From contig NW_006500342.1 of NCBI RefSeq assembly GCF_000471905.2, forward strand, positions 273,124 to 337,123: a stretch of 64,000 bases of DNA, given 5' to 3'. This stretch comes from Amborella trichopoda. Taxonomy: Eukaryota > Streptophyta > Magnoliopsida > Amborellales > Amborellaceae. Below the pieces are notes generated by a model. The model saw only the letters and a program-made list of their open reading frames with translations. It had not been told where the DNA came from and ran no database searches. This document shows, one piece after another, positions 43,487 to 55,287 of the stretch (the stretch's first letter is position 1; each line of letters starts with the position of its first letter). Both the position numbers and the translations under genes were made by a program.

Positions 43487-45044
43487 TCGTGGTCATAGGA
43501 GACCACAAGGAAGGAAAGAGAGAAGAAGAGAAGGAGAAACAATGATACACGGATGGTAATGGGGTTCCGTCATATGTGTAAGAGGAAAGAGAAAGAGAAA
43601 GAAAGAGAGGAAAGAGAAAAAGAAGAGAGAGAAAGAGATTTACTTTAAGCCCTGAGGTACCGACCCAAAAACTTTTCTCTCCTTTCTCTCTCACAAAATG
43701 TCACCCAACAATGAAGAAAAATCGAAATTTTATTAAGTCAAGTGGTCCCCCCTGTACAATAATATAACGTGATATGTATAAAATTTTACCTAAACATGGG
43801 TGGATTAATCAAAATCTACCCTAATTGCCAAAAATACAATAAAAATCTCATTTTGCCTCTGCTCAACAATAAATGAAATTTCAAAACAGTCCTTGTTGCT
43901 GCCCTAAAACGTGTGTGATCTTCCATGGCCGATTCGGGGTTGCTCCTACATCCGTTTGGCCAAAAGATGATTTCTCTCTTGTTGGGCTCAGCATGACGAT
44001 CGATTTTATACCAATTTCAGACTACGGATCGAGTTTTTAGGCCAGGATCACACAACCCAAAATTTGGATGAATCATGAAAACTTTTGATCAATAGTGTGC
44101 TTATTTCTTGATGTTTTTCTTTGGTTTCTTTGCTGAATTACATCGACCATGTCATCACAATCGCGTGTCAATAAATGTAGCTCGATTTTGTGCTCAGACG
44201 AAGATTTCACAGTCCTTGAGGTTTGGCCGAAATTTGAAATCCAGCGACTGGAATATGCAATAAATTTATCAGCTTCGCATGCGAAATCTGGTCATTCATC
44301 ACATACAAGGTTCAGATCTGACAAAGCCCTATTCCTTACGTGACTCGTGTCGATTTGTTGTGCGAGCGCCATGATATGGCCGCTCGACCAAGACGTGTCG
44401 TTGATGAATTTCTTGCAAACTTTACCACGAATCACCAACTTCTCTCTAGATTTTCCCCCTGCTCAGATGTCTTCACAAGGAGTGCCACATATTGAAACGC
44501 TCGTCTTGGCCAGACAAATACGCTCACAAAATTTGAGCACGATCCGACTCAGAACGAGGCAGATATGGCTTCTATAAGTGATGACTTGAATGTAAAAATA
44601 GTCACCATTAATGGTGATTTGGTGCAGGGAGGGTGCAAGGGATTAGAGTGTTGCCTACCGTTTTTCAGTATTTTGCCCATAACTTTGTCTTAAGCCTCCC
44701 GTTTAAGCCGAAACTTGACCCTAGAGGTTTTCGACCATGCCAAATCTAGTGACGATGGTCCCACAGCTATTTCACACATCAAAATAAAGTTCTAGTTATG
44801 GGATCCGTTTGAGGGTGTTAGAGGTTGATTTTTCTGAAATTGTTTCTTTGTTTGCACTGCCTTAGACAAGTCGGATTACGAAGAAACTTGGTAGGTGGCC
44901 TTTTGAAGTGCTTAAGAACATTTTCACTAATTCTGGGACAATTCTGAGACTATAAAAAATTACACTGTATATCAGAGCATTATTGACCGGCTTTTTCTTT
45001 ATTCCGCATCGGGGATGCAAGGTGCTGAAAAATGTGTTCAAATG
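43487..45044 (-). repeat. Tat-2 3' LTR, right part
   Basis: Begins inside the LTR and runs to the U3 end at about 45044 (CAAATG, a mutated CAAACA). TATA-like block TTTTATACATATCACG on the minus strand at 43767-43784. Contains a single hairpin unit (43550-43585) and a short purine tract (43590-43640). U3 words match the other LTRs. Confidence 0.85.
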
Positions 45045-45056
45045 CTTGCCCCACCG
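45045..45056 (-). promoter_or_regulatory. Tat-2 polypurine tract
   Basis: Minus strand ATCGGTGGGGCAAGC directly before the LTR start, matching the position and the GC end of the Tat-4 tract. Confidence 0.65.
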
Positions 45057-47370
45057 ATTGTTGTTATTCGAGAGAAGTGAGAAGGACAACATTCAAAAAA
45101 TTTCCTCAATTTTATTACTTTTTTCTTCCAAGCCACAGGACCACGTGAATGTCGAGGGGATATCCATGCAATGTTGAAACTGAGATGCTCAGACGTTTGG
45201 ATGCAATGTGTAAGTCCATCCATGGAGACTTCGGGTGAGAAGAGACTTGTTGAGGGATCCTATCGAAGTCCTCACCCTCAAGGGACTGCTTGTGATTCTG
45301 ACAACTGAGGACTTTTTACAGACCTCGTTGGTCAGAATTAGGCCTGTCTGGTGGCCAAGTGTCATGCTTAAGGGCACTTCCTCCCATTTGTTCTGAGTTT
45401 CTTTGTTCTGTTGTTCATTCTGGATGGTCTGCTAAAGGGCCTTCTGTTTGCAGTCATCTTCTTTGTGCACCAAAATGTCCTTAGTGAGCAGGGTACCTCA
45501 TTTACGAGGTGGCCGAATTTAGGCTCAACCCTGCTTTCTGCGGAGCAGTTTTAGTAAGAAGAATACCTCTCTTCTTTGCCTGAGACGGCCCTTGAGGGCT
45601 CAATCCTAGTTGTTGCATAATAGGTCCAAGGTCTGGCTGACTTAGCCTTCTTAGGGCTTCTTTAACATCTTGGAGTGCGTTAGTGACCTCTTGGGAATGG
45701 TGCTCTTCTTCATGAGACTTGTCTTGCCTTCTTGGTGAGTCTTCTATCCTTCAAGTCCTTTTGCGAATGGACTCAAGCTATCGGAATATTTCCTTGATGC
45801 TCATCTTTTTAGGTTTTGGTATCAAGGCATTCCGATAGCAGGGACTTTTCTCTTGAATGCCAGTTGAAGCCGCCTATAGAGGCGAATGTTGGATCAACCT
45901 GCTTATTGGTCTAAGCGCCCTTTGCGGGTTTTCACTAAGACTTGGGAACTGGCACCGTAGAGACGATTTTCATGAACCTCTTTTTTATTGGGGCAATTTT
46001 ACCCATGACTTTTTGCCCACGTCCACCCTTTTCATCCATTTTTACTCACGATGCCCTTTCAGGTTTTCACCACGCCCGGGTTTTTATTTTCACAAAACTC
46101 TCTTACTCATGGTTTCATGACCATGCCCGTCTGTCATTTTTACTCATGGCGTTCCCTTGACCAAGTGTACACCATGCCTGTTATTCTTTTTTTTTCTCCT
46201 TTTTTTTTGGTGAAGGGGTGTTTAGGCTCATGCCTTCGGGACCTGTGTAAAGGCTTTTAATGTTATGCGGCCAGGACGTGCACTGTAGTTTTAAGGTCAT
46301 ATAGCTGAACCATGGTGGAGATGGACGATAGTCTGTGGAGGCCACGAATTGAGTATGATAGTGGTTTGACTCACTTTGGGGAGATAACATGAGACTGCCT
46401 ATGAAAGATGGATGATGTATTGATGCCTATGAAAGATGGATGATGTATTGATGGAAGGTGAAAAGTGAGAACCCACTAGCTGACGGCGAGTATGGATGGT
46501 GGGATGGCTCATCGTTTTGTGAGCGTGGGTGAAACTCACTGGGGAGTGATATATGATGATAACGCAGAAAGATGGATTTAATGAGGGTTAGATGAAGATG
46601 GTGCGCATACGATCAGGTCGATTAGGGAAGATGTGTGTGAAGATGCTCGTAAAGGGCATGTGCACGTGTGTGGGGGCATGTTTATTGTCATGCCTCCTGG
46701 ATTGATGCAAAGCATTTTAACGTCTTGCGGTCAAGACGTGCACTATGGTTTAAGCTCATCTAGCTTGGATCGTGGCTGGACCGTGAAGTTTAGAGTCATG
46801 CAGCCTAGACCTTGTAGTTTAAGGTCATGCAACTAGACCTCTGCTACAGTTTAAGATCGTATACTTTGGACGGTGGCTGCACAATTTAGAGTCATGCTGC
46901 TAGGACCATGCAGTTTAAGGTCATGCAACTAGACCTCCGCTATAGTTTAAAGTCATATAGTTTGGACCATGCAGTTTAGGGTCGTGCACCTAGGTCATTG
47001 TGTTGATCACCATGTAGTTGAAACTCCATGGGGAATAGGTTTGTGGATGGAAATCCGACTCCCTAAGGATAAAATGGTTAAGGTAATACACAAGCAGAGG
47101 GCTCAGATGGAGATGGTGGCCCAATGTGGGATGGAAAACGGGAGCAGACTACACTAGGGATTAGGGGTTGAGTGGGACTCCATGGAGGATAGGACTATGG
47201 AAGGTAACTCGACTCCTTTGGGATAAGATAATGATTTGGTGCAAAACAAACCCACTGGGGATTGCAGAGGTAAGCATGACCCCTTTTTTCTTGGCGTACA
47301 CCTAACTACACTGGGGATGACATGATGCAGCACAGGTGTACGTCCTACAGGAGTAATGATGTGACGTGCA
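45057..47370 (-). repeat. Tat-2 3' region with 35-bp repeats
   Basis: No gene seen. 45057-46230 is homologous to 5919-7150. The 35-bp GTTTAAGGTCATGCAACTAG repeat runs from about 46230 to 47000 with two interruptions, and 47000-47370 holds the looser ACTCCATGGGGAATAGG repeats. Confidence 0.75.
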
Positions 47371-47379
47371 CAACAATGA

Positions 47380-47600
47380 CATGCTTGGTAGTAGGAGAGA
47401 ATGTCTTGAGAATGCGCAAGGTAATAACATACTCGGTGATGAAGCACGCACAGTGGTAGCATGTTCGGAGATGAAGCATGCACAACGGTAGCTTATTCAG
47501 TGATGACATGCTTGGCAGTGACATGCTCGTTGGTAGCATGCACAACGGTGAGGCATACGTGATGGTGGTGCATATGCGGCGATGAAGAAGGAGCCAGCTC
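47380..47600 (-). repeat. 30-34-bp minisatellite in Tat-2 3' region
   Basis: About six loose units with the plus-strand words CATGCTCGGTGATGAAGCAT and GCACAACGGTAG. It sits where Tat-4 and Tat-5 have their 26-bp repeats but with a different unit length. Confidence 0.65.
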
Positions 47601-47989
47601 AGCAGTTGAGGGGACTTGCACAGGAGAGATGCGTGCGACTGGCAGCCTGCGAAGAACCTCGGGCCCAAGCTTAGAAGCAACTACCCCGATTAACCTGACC
47701 TCATGGGGAAAGGTCTTTTAAGGTTGTGTGCCCTAAACAAACCACCAAGGGGTGCTTTTAAAAGTCCTCACCCTTGTTGGACGTGTTGAGGGAAAGTTTA
47801 AGGTCTTCACCCACTTTAGACCGTTGTAGAGGTAGGGGCACACATGACTAGAAGTGGGGTCATGGGCACTTAAGATGCATGATGGAGGATTAGAAAAACC
47901 ATGAATGGTGTATTTTAGTTGGGGAAATGGGTGCTCGATGGTGAAAGCCCTATCAAAAAAAATGGTATGAAGTCACACAATCGAAATCG

Positions 47990-48460
47990 CGGTACTCCTC
48001 TTTGGGATATGGAATTCTAGAGGCAGTCGTATTCTTTGGAATCTCACAGTTAGAACTGCAGTACGCTTCTTTATCGATGAGATAGTTGCATGCTCTGCTT
48101 TGAAGCCTCGTAGTCGGAACAATGGTACGCCTCTTTGAGATATAGCATTGGTAGAGGCGGTCGCATGCTTCGGAATCTCACAATTAGAACTGTGGTATGC
48201 CTCTTTATCGATGAGGCGGTTGCACGCTTTGCTTCAAATCCTCACAGCTGAAATTGTGGTACTCCTCCTTGGGATATAGCTTTGGTAGAGGTGGTCGCGC
48301 TTTGGAATCTCATAGTTAGAGCAGCAGTATGCCTCTTTATCGGTAAGACAGTTGCATGCTCTGCTTTGTAGCCTTACAGTCAGAACTGTGGTATGCCTCT
48401 TTGAGATATGGCGTTGTAGAGGCATGCGCATGCTTTGAAATGCACACTTTGCTTTGAATC
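47990..48460 (-). repeat. About 136-bp tandem repeat in Tat-2 3' region
   Basis: Three and a half copies. The landmark TAGAGGCGGTCGCATGCTT recurs at about 48014, 48152, 48288 and 48416, that is 138, 136 and 128 bases apart. Other words per copy: TGGAATCTCACAGTTAGAAC, GCCTCTTTATCGATGAG, GTACGCCTCTTTGAGATAT. Not found in Tat-4 or Tat-5. Confidence 0.85.
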
Positions 48461-49190
48461 CTCCTAGTCACAACCGAAGTACACCTTGATTAGGGAGGAC
48501 ACCTTGGAGGGATGGTGTCCTTTCACCGAGGGCTTATGAAGAAGGATGTAGCAAGGGATGTAAAGGAGAGTGTCTTGCGGTAACCCCATGGACACATGTT
48601 GGAACATGAAGAAGTTTATAGTCATGCGAATGGACTATATATCGTGCAGTTTTAACATCTTGCTACAGGGACATTTAACATTTTTACTTGTGATGACCTG
48701 TATGAGAGGATCAACACGCCCATCATTTGAGAGTGAGTGCCCGAAAGGGTTTTCACCTCACCCCCTTTATTGTAACAGTCTTGCCTATAGTGCCGTTACG
48801 GGTTTTCATTATGACCGTCGTTTGTTCTTTTTTTTCTTTTTTATTTCTTTTTGACATATTTTGCCCATGGTGGTCTTTGGGAGTGCACACCAAGTCCATC
48901 ATTTGTTTTTGACATTTTTACCCATGACGCTCTTGCAGGTTTTTTTCATGCCCATCTTCTTCTTATTTCTTTTTTTTTTTTACAAAAGCATGTTTAAGGT
49001 CATGCCACCGTGACCATCAATTTGATTTGTTTTTAGGTCATCCGTCAAGCCTTGAGGGCATGTTTAAGGCCTTGCCTCCGAGATTGCATGTTCTGTAATT
49101 TAACGTTGTGCCACTAGGACATGTGTTATAGTTTAGGGTCGTATAGCTTGGACCGTGTGTGGCACTAGATAACGTGTAAAATCATGCCCC
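48461..49190. other. Tat-2 3' region next to gag
   Basis: No gene. 48700-48980 has repeated TTTTACCCATGAC and GGGTTTTCACC words known also from 6870-7010. 48990-49180 has a few more GTTTAAGGTCATGCC units. At about 49190 the gag knuckle region begins, marking the pol deletion. Confidence 0.55.
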
Positions 49191-49194
49191 AAGT

Positions 49195-50611
49195 TCAATT
49201 TTCCCATAACTATGAAATTCTAGATGATGTCCTTACCGACACAGCACTCCTCAGTGCTATGACCAAGTCTCCTATGATATTGGCAGTAATTGGGCTTACT
49301 TTCCCTTCCTAGTTCCCTCGATCTTTTCAGCACGGGTAGCTCGATCTTCCCCTCTGATAAGAGAGTCTCAAGCAGCTTGGGGATCATAACTTGTCAAAGG
49401 AGTAATCCTCGTGTCATCCTTGGCCTGAGGAGTGCATGGCTTTTATTATGGTAGCTGATAATTGATCGTCATCATTGATTGATGCGAAGGGTCTAGATAT
49501 ATGTTCATGGTGCTTGAGAAAACCTTCAGTTTGAACCGCCTTATTGTATCTTGGTGAATGTAGTGGGTCATGATGAAGTGACATAACGATCCAGATCTTG
49601 GTGCATCCCATTTATGCAGTACTCTATCTCTTGAGGCTCACCTATTAGTGTGGCTAGATTGATGGCAAGATTGCACCACCTTATGATGTACTCGATCGCT
49701 GGCTCGTGTGGCTTTTATTTCAACTCAAAAAGTTCTAAGAGTTGGAGATTCCTTTCTATGTCACATAAGTGCTTAAGGAACTCTTCCTCCATTTATGCCC
49801 ATGATGGGATTGATCCTAGTAGTGACTGAGAGTACCATTTGAATGCTGCTCTTGTAGCGGTTCCCACAAATTGCCGAAGAAATAGACTCTCATTGTTCGC
49901 TGTATTGCCACAGACTACAGTGAAATGGACTATGTGTTGCTGCATTGAGCTAGTACAGTCAAACCTGGGGAAGTCAGGTCTTTGATAACCTGGCGAAAAT
50001 GGAATTTGGTCAACATACGTTGGGTAAGGCTTTTGATAGCGATTCGTCTCTTCCATCACTGGGATACCGTACTTTTTCAATGCTTCGGCTACCATGCCTT
50101 TCACTAATTCTTCGTTCCCAGCCTGAGCTGATGGGGAGGAGAGCGACAATGAGGGAGGTGAGGGTGGTAGTACCCTTTCTTCTGATGGTGTTGTTCGATA
50201 CAGTGCTTGAGTGACCGTAAAGAGGGTTTGGTGCCCCGAGGGGGTACGCTTAGGCTTATGAGACACCAATACCACTTGGCGTATTGTTTCCATCATTTCA
50301 TCTTTTGATCTCATCTCAGCTTGTAACAGCCTCAATATGGCCTTAAGCTGCACAATCTCGTCTCCATAAAATTCTGGTACTTCATTAATCACCATGCTTG
50401 AGGGCTCTTCTTCTATTGGAGGATTGGGTTGCTCACCATTGGGAAGCAAACTGATAATGGAGGCTTTGGGGCCGATTGCTTCGAAAGCTTCTTTTTCATT
50501 CGGGGCAGTAGACTCTAATAAAGTTTGCTCACTACATGCCTCCTGCTTAATGGAGTTCTGAACCACAGGCTCAACTGTCGCTACTTTGACAGCATTATTA
50601 ATGAAGGTCAT
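49195..50611 (-). pseudogene. Tat-2 gag, capsid and knuckle
   Basis: The best preserved gag: 49793-50611 is open for 272 codons. Read on the minus strand it has an acidic N-part (KEAFEAIGPKASIISLLPNG), a helix IVQLKAILRLLQAEMRSKDE, a Pro/Ser stretch, ELVKGMVAEALKKYGIPVME, then the family blocks KPYPTYVDQIPFSPGYQRPD and FVGTATRAAFKWYSQSLLGS, ending with PSWA, where a stop cuts the capsid. Beyond the stop, 49600-49790 continues (MEEEFLKHLCDIERNLQLLE). A knuckle RLGHSTEECC lies near 49235-49265. Its sequence is distinct from the other three gags (FDCTSSMQQHIVHF against FNGTTFLHQHIPHF in Tat-3). Confidence 0.85.
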
Positions 50612-51800
50612 TGAGCCTTTCTTCAGGTTCTCTCCATCTTCCGAGGCTTAGGTATCCTCGTCATCTAATGAGAATCTGAAACTTTCACAAGACGGTGAAG
50701 TCATTTGATCATCATTGGGGGAGAAGTTTTTGAGACACGAGGTGAACACATGATCAGCCTCATAAGGAGTCATGACGTCTTCAAGACATGGAGGCCGTAC
50801 GTAGTCATCCCCGCAAAGAATCATGGCTTTTTTCAGAGCTGGAGGCGTGATTTCATCGGGGTGGTCAGCCAAAGGAATGTTGTCCATCTCATCCTCCATC
50901 AGGAAATGATTTTCCTCTAATGAGAGTGACGAGATCTCATCAGAGGTGGGAGTCAACATGAGGACGAGGGAAGTCGCCCCATCAAAATTGATCTTTTCAT
51001 CACCGAACAAGAATGTGAAACCCTCATAGGACGAGGTCGTACTTTCTTTGTCGAGAGCGCACATGCAACACGCATGACATGGGGGAAGCATGCAGCTGGC
51101 TTTGCGAGGAATCATGGTGCCTTCAGGGCATGGAGGAGCCATTTCAGTGGGGCTGCCAATAGGGGGAGTGCAGCTTATCCCATCCAGTACTAGGGAGAGG
51201 CCTTCCTTTAATGAGAGTAACAAACTCTCATCAACGGTTAGAATATCTGGTTGAGAGAGGCTAAGGGAGGCCACATCCTTAGAACTACCCAAAGGGGGCG
51301 GGAGTCCATTACTTATCTGAGATTCTAGGATGAATCCCTATGAAGGCTAAGAAAGGGTGAACGACGACAAAGTCTCATTCTTTTTTATGAGATCTATCTC
51401 AATCGTGAGATTTTCAGCTCTTTTAGTAGATCAATAGTATCAGTTCTCTTTTCAGTTTCATCTTGGGAAGCTGGGATGTCGAGGTTGAGCTTGGGAGTAG
51501 CTGATGGATCATTCTCTTACATCATGGAAAGAAGACCGTTCCTTTCATAGTTAAAACATTCCACCACCAAGGGATCATGGGCAATGCCCTCGGTGGGTTC
51601 GACTTCTGTCTCATTTGTGACATCGGGACTGCTCCGCAGCAGTACTTCTTGACTTAATAGGAGTCTAGGGCAAACTGGTTCTGGGACATGAGTTGTCCCG
51701 AGTTCAGTATCCTCAAAGATGCCTTTGCTCTCGGTGCCCCGACTTAAAAGGAGCTCAAGAGTTTGATTAAATGATGGCTGAACTGGTTAAGGATTGATGG
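50612..51800 (-). pseudogene. Tat-2 gag N-terminal extension with internal duplication
   Basis: A region present only in Tat-2. 50648-51292 is open for 214 codons and acidic, Ser/Pro/Cys-containing. It holds two diverged modules of about 100 residues: LSLKEGLSLVLDGISCTPPI, SPTEMAPPCPEGTMIP, STTSSYEGFTFLFGDEKINF and LSLEENHFLMEDEMDNIPLA, HPDEITPPALKKAMIL, MTSPSCESFRFSLDDED. Upstream, 51300-51800 continues acidic: TELGTTHVPEPVCPRLLLSQ, LLRSSPDVTNETEVEP, then a stop. No known domain. It could be a gag extension or a separate ORF before gag. Confidence 0.6.
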
Positions 51801-52075
51801 GGTCACTGGGGTCATAGTGGCTCTTTGCCCCATCTGGAGACTCGCCATTGCTCATAAACAAGCTTGGATCTTAATAGATAACATAATTCATCATGCCTAG
51901 ATCTGGTGTTTACCTCACGCCATGCTTTTCTAGCATCATCCGCATCAAGGAGAATGAGAGGGGAGAATGGGTTCTCCTCATTGGAAGGGAAGTCTTCAAT
52001 CACTTTCTTTCCTTTGCCCCTAAGATGGGCCTTTAATATCTTGGTCTCCCCATTTTTGAGCCCGACCATGATTCC
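51801..52075 (-). pseudogene. Tat-2 unknown basic segment before gag extension
   Basis: An 85-codon open stretch (51812-52069): MVGLKNGETKILKAHLRGKG, KKVIEDFPSNEENPFSPLIL, LDADDARKAWREVNTRSRHD, ELCYLLRSKLVYEQWRVSRW. It looks like a real, mixed-composition protein rather than a repeat product. Not seen in the other elements. No family recognised. Confidence 0.45.
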
Positions 52076-53214
52076 TCGTCATCATGGTCAGGTAGAACTG
52101 TCATCGAGCAAAGGCAAACTATTCTTCCAACCCATTCATGTGATTGCCCTTAGGACTGGGTGGAGTGCTAGATCCGTGTGTGTGTGCACAATGTAAAGGT
52201 GTGCTTAGGGCGGGGGGGGGGGGATCGGCGCGTGTGCTCCCCTTGCAGAAGAACTTTGGGTGACCTAGGGTTCAACCCAGGCTCGAGTACCGTGTCCAGC
52301 CTTAAGAGGCCCGATGCCATAAGCCTATGTGTGTGGTGGAATGGCCATGTGACTATCCCTCACAGAGTAAACTGACATGTGCTGGGAGGGGGGCTTAGGA
52401 GGTTTCCCTTCGTGTGCTCGGGCAGACACAGCAACAAGGTTGCCCCGAGCGATACAGTGCATATGTAAGGGGTGTGCAGGGCAAGGTTTAAGAAGACCCG
52501 AACCCTGACAGCGTCCAGAGGTAACCTGAGGGTTGCCTCGAGTGGTGTGATGTGCTTGCAAAAGAGGTGCAGGGCTCGGTTCATGAAGACACGAACCCTG
52601 ACAATGTCCCCAATTAACCTGAGGGTTGCCTCAAGTGGTAGCTAGAATGGATGGTCCACTAGCTTTAGTAAGTGTGTGTGCAGTGGTGGCTTCAGAGCTG
52701 CCTCCTCCTAGTGTCGAGCATCCTGTTACAGGGGCTCAGAGGGATAAAGAATGCAGGTAGCCTCGCGGCGACCAACCGGAACAACGATAGATGGACCACC
52801 AATCATGGTAGAGGGAAGGGCAGCCTTCAAGCTGCCCCGAGCAGTGAGACTCGCAAGTGAGTTGTCGATAGCAGGGTGCATACTGTGTGTGGTGGCATGT
52901 GTGTCATCAATGCAGGGTGCATTGGGAAAGGGTCCACCGTTGCAAGGAAGTTAGGGAGAGAGGGACATTTAAGTCCATCCTCACCTCTTTACAGGTGATT
53001 ACCTTGGAGCGCAACACAAGGTTGATCCTCACGAGAATGGTCGGGAACGAGGTTCACATAACCTGTTCCTGATGAAGACTCACGAGTGCGGGGATTATGA
53101 AACCCCCGACTCAGATGAAGTGGTTGAGCAACCCCAAAGACAGGTGTGTATATAGTGAGCAGGAATAAAAAGAAAGGAAGGTAAAACAAGAACAATCCAA
53201 CGATGGGGTAGCAT
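52076..53214 (-). pseudogene. Tat-2 conserved leader reading frame
   Basis: Fourth copy of the leader frame. On the minus strand: PCNGGPFPNAPCIDDTHATT and MHPAIDNSLASLTARGSLKA (52800-52945), GRREATCILYPSEP (52735-52780), then ARGNPQVTSGRCQGSGLLKP and CPAHPLHMHCIARGNLVAVS (52430-52555). A duplicated TRGN...SG...P unit occurs here. A G12 run at 52212-52223 lies at its end. It shows the same order as in Tat-3, Tat-4 and Tat-5. Confidence 0.5.
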
Positions 53215-53233
53215 GTCCCCAGTGGAGTTGCCT
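53215..53233 (-). promoter_or_regulatory. Tat-2 primer-binding site
   Basis: Minus strand AGGCAACTCCACTGGGGAC next to the LTR end CTAACCAGCT; same motif as the other three sites. Confidence 0.7.
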
Positions 53234-53236
53234 AGC

Positions 53237-55287
53237 TGGTTAGATGCCTCGATCTCACCCTCCAGGTTAGCTTAACCTGGTGGCGTGGTTGGTTGCACAG
53301 ATGGCGATGGGAAGGAATGATTTTGGAAATGGTGGTCACGTGGGACCACAGAGCATGACAGAGAAAAAGAGAATGCGAGGACACAATGGGGGGTGACATG
53401 AGGGTAGACAACAAAAGAAGGGGAAGGGAGGTGGACTTGAGGGGCTACTAGAGAAAGAAAGAAGAAGTGGACCCTAGGGTGAACAGGGAGCAGGTGGACA
53501 TGCAGGAGATAAAAGACTAAGAAAAGAGAGAAATTGTGGCCATGGAAGGAAAGGAGAAAGTTTTCGTCGTGAGGGACTGCACGAAAGAGGGAAGAGGGTC
53601 GTGGTCATACGAGACAACAAGGGAAGGAAAGAGAGACGAAGAGAAGGAGAAAGAGTGAAACACGGACGGCGATGGGGTTCCACCATCTGTGAAAGAGGAG
53701 AGAGAAAGAGAATGAAAGATAAAGGAGAGAGAAAGAGAATAAAGAGAAAGAAAGATAAAGAGAAGAGAGAGAAAGAAAGAGAAGAGAGAAAAAGAGAGAA
53801 AGAGAAGAGAGAGAAAGAGAGAAAGAGAAGAGAGAGAAAGAGATTTACATTAAGCCTAGGGGCATTAACTCAAAAATTTCTCTCTCCTTCCTCTCTCTCC
53901 CAAAACGTGGCCTAACAATGAAGAAAAATTGAAATTTTATTAAGCTAAGTGGTCCCCCCTGTACAATGACATAACGTGATATATATAAACGTTTGCCAAA
54001 ACATGGGTGGATTAATCAAAATCTACCATAAATGCCAAAAATGCAATTTTTTTAATTAAAGGAAAATCTAAAAATAGGAGAAAAATGATGATTTTGCCGT
54101 TGCCTAACAATCCATGAGATTCCAAAACAGTTCCTGTTGCTGCTTTAGAACATGCGATATCTTCCATGACTGATTCGGGGTTGCTCCGATGTCCATTTAA
54201 TCGAAAGATTTATTGCTTTCTTGTTGGGCTCGATATGACGATCAATTTGATACCAACTTCGTACTACGGATCCCATTTTTACGCCACGATCACACAACTA
54301 GAAATTTTGATGAATCTTGAAAACTTCTTATCGATAGGGTGTTTGTTTCTTGATGTTTTCTTTTGGTTTCTTTACTAAATTGCACCGAGCATGCCATCAT
54401 GATTGCATTACAATAAACACAACTCGATTTCCTACCCAGACGAAGATTTTGCAATCCTTAAGTTTTGGCTGGAATTTAAAATTCGATGAACAAAATATAC
54501 AGTAAATTTATCAGCTTCACATATGAAATCCAACCGTTCATCACATACGGGGTTCGGACCAGACAAAGCCCTGTACCATACGCACATGATGGAACTGGCC
54601 TCGTGTCGATCTGTTGTGCAAGAGCCGTGATATGGCCGCTCGAGAGAGACGTGTCACTGCTGAATTTCCAGCACCTTTTACCACGAATCACCAACTTCTC
54701 TTTAGCCTTTCCCCCTGCTCGAGCATCATCACGAGGCAAGACACATATTGAAATGCTCGTCTTAGCGAGATGAACACGCTCAAAAAATTTGAGCAGGATC
54801 CGACTCAGAACGAGGGAGATGTTGCTCTAGGAAGTCACTACCCGAAACTACAAAAACAGTCACCATTAATGGTGATTTGTTGCAGGGTGGGTGCACGTGT
54901 GTGGCCTACCCCATTTCAGTATATTACCCATAAATTTGTCTTGGAGCGCTTGATTAATCCAAAACTTGACCCTTAAGGGATTTCGACCGTGTCGGATGTA
55001 ATGGTGGTGCTTTCACTTCAATTTGACCCTCCAAAAATATATTTCTAGTTATGAAGTCTGTTAGAGGTTGATTTTTTTGAAATTGTTTCTTTGTCTACAC
55101 TGCCTTAGAAATGTTGGATAACGAAGAAACTTGGTAGGTGACCTTTAAAATTCTTAGGAACATTTTTCACCTATTTTAGGACAATTCTGAGACTGTAAAA
55201 AATTACACTATATATCGGGGCTATATTAACCGACTTCTTCTTTATTCTACATCTGGGATGCAAGGTGCTGAAAAATGTGTTCAAACA
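53237..55287 (-). repeat. Tat-2 5' LTR
   Basis: A 2051-bp LTR, TGGTTAGATG (53237) to CAAACA (55287). Shorter than the others because it lacks the long hairpin array: only one unit (53658-53695) and a purine tract (53690-53845). TATA box TTTATATATATCACG on the minus strand at 53974-53989, with an AATAAAATT signal at about 53933-53942. Its U3 end abuts an LTR of opposite orientation at 55288. Confidence 0.9.
53974..53990 (-). promoter_or_regulatory. LTR promoter TATA box, Tat-2 5' LTR
   Basis: Minus strand GTTTATATATATCACGT, preceded by the conserved CCACCCATGTTTTGG word. This would start the Tat-2 transcript. Confidence 0.65.

Larger units (their letters stand above)
43487..55287 (-). mobile_element. 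Tat-2: non-autonomous Tat-type element, gag without pol
   Basis: Minus-strand element with a cut 3' LTR (43487-45044) and a 5' LTR (53237-55287). The pair is shown by the shared TCGTGGTCATA and GGAAGGAAAGAGAGA stretch (43487-43520 and 53590-53630), which the other LTRs lack. Internal parts: polypurine tract, 3' repeats (45045-49190), gag (49195-52070), leader frame, primer site. The gag knuckle joins the 3' region directly, so all of pol is missing. The left part of its 3' LTR (the equivalent of 53237-53590) is not in the window; I infer that Tat-3 inserted there. Confidence 0.75.

Noticed and set aside
52212..52223. Run of 12 G
   Set aside because: Could be real slippage or an assembly artefact; it breaks the leader frame of Tat-2 but gives no functional clue.
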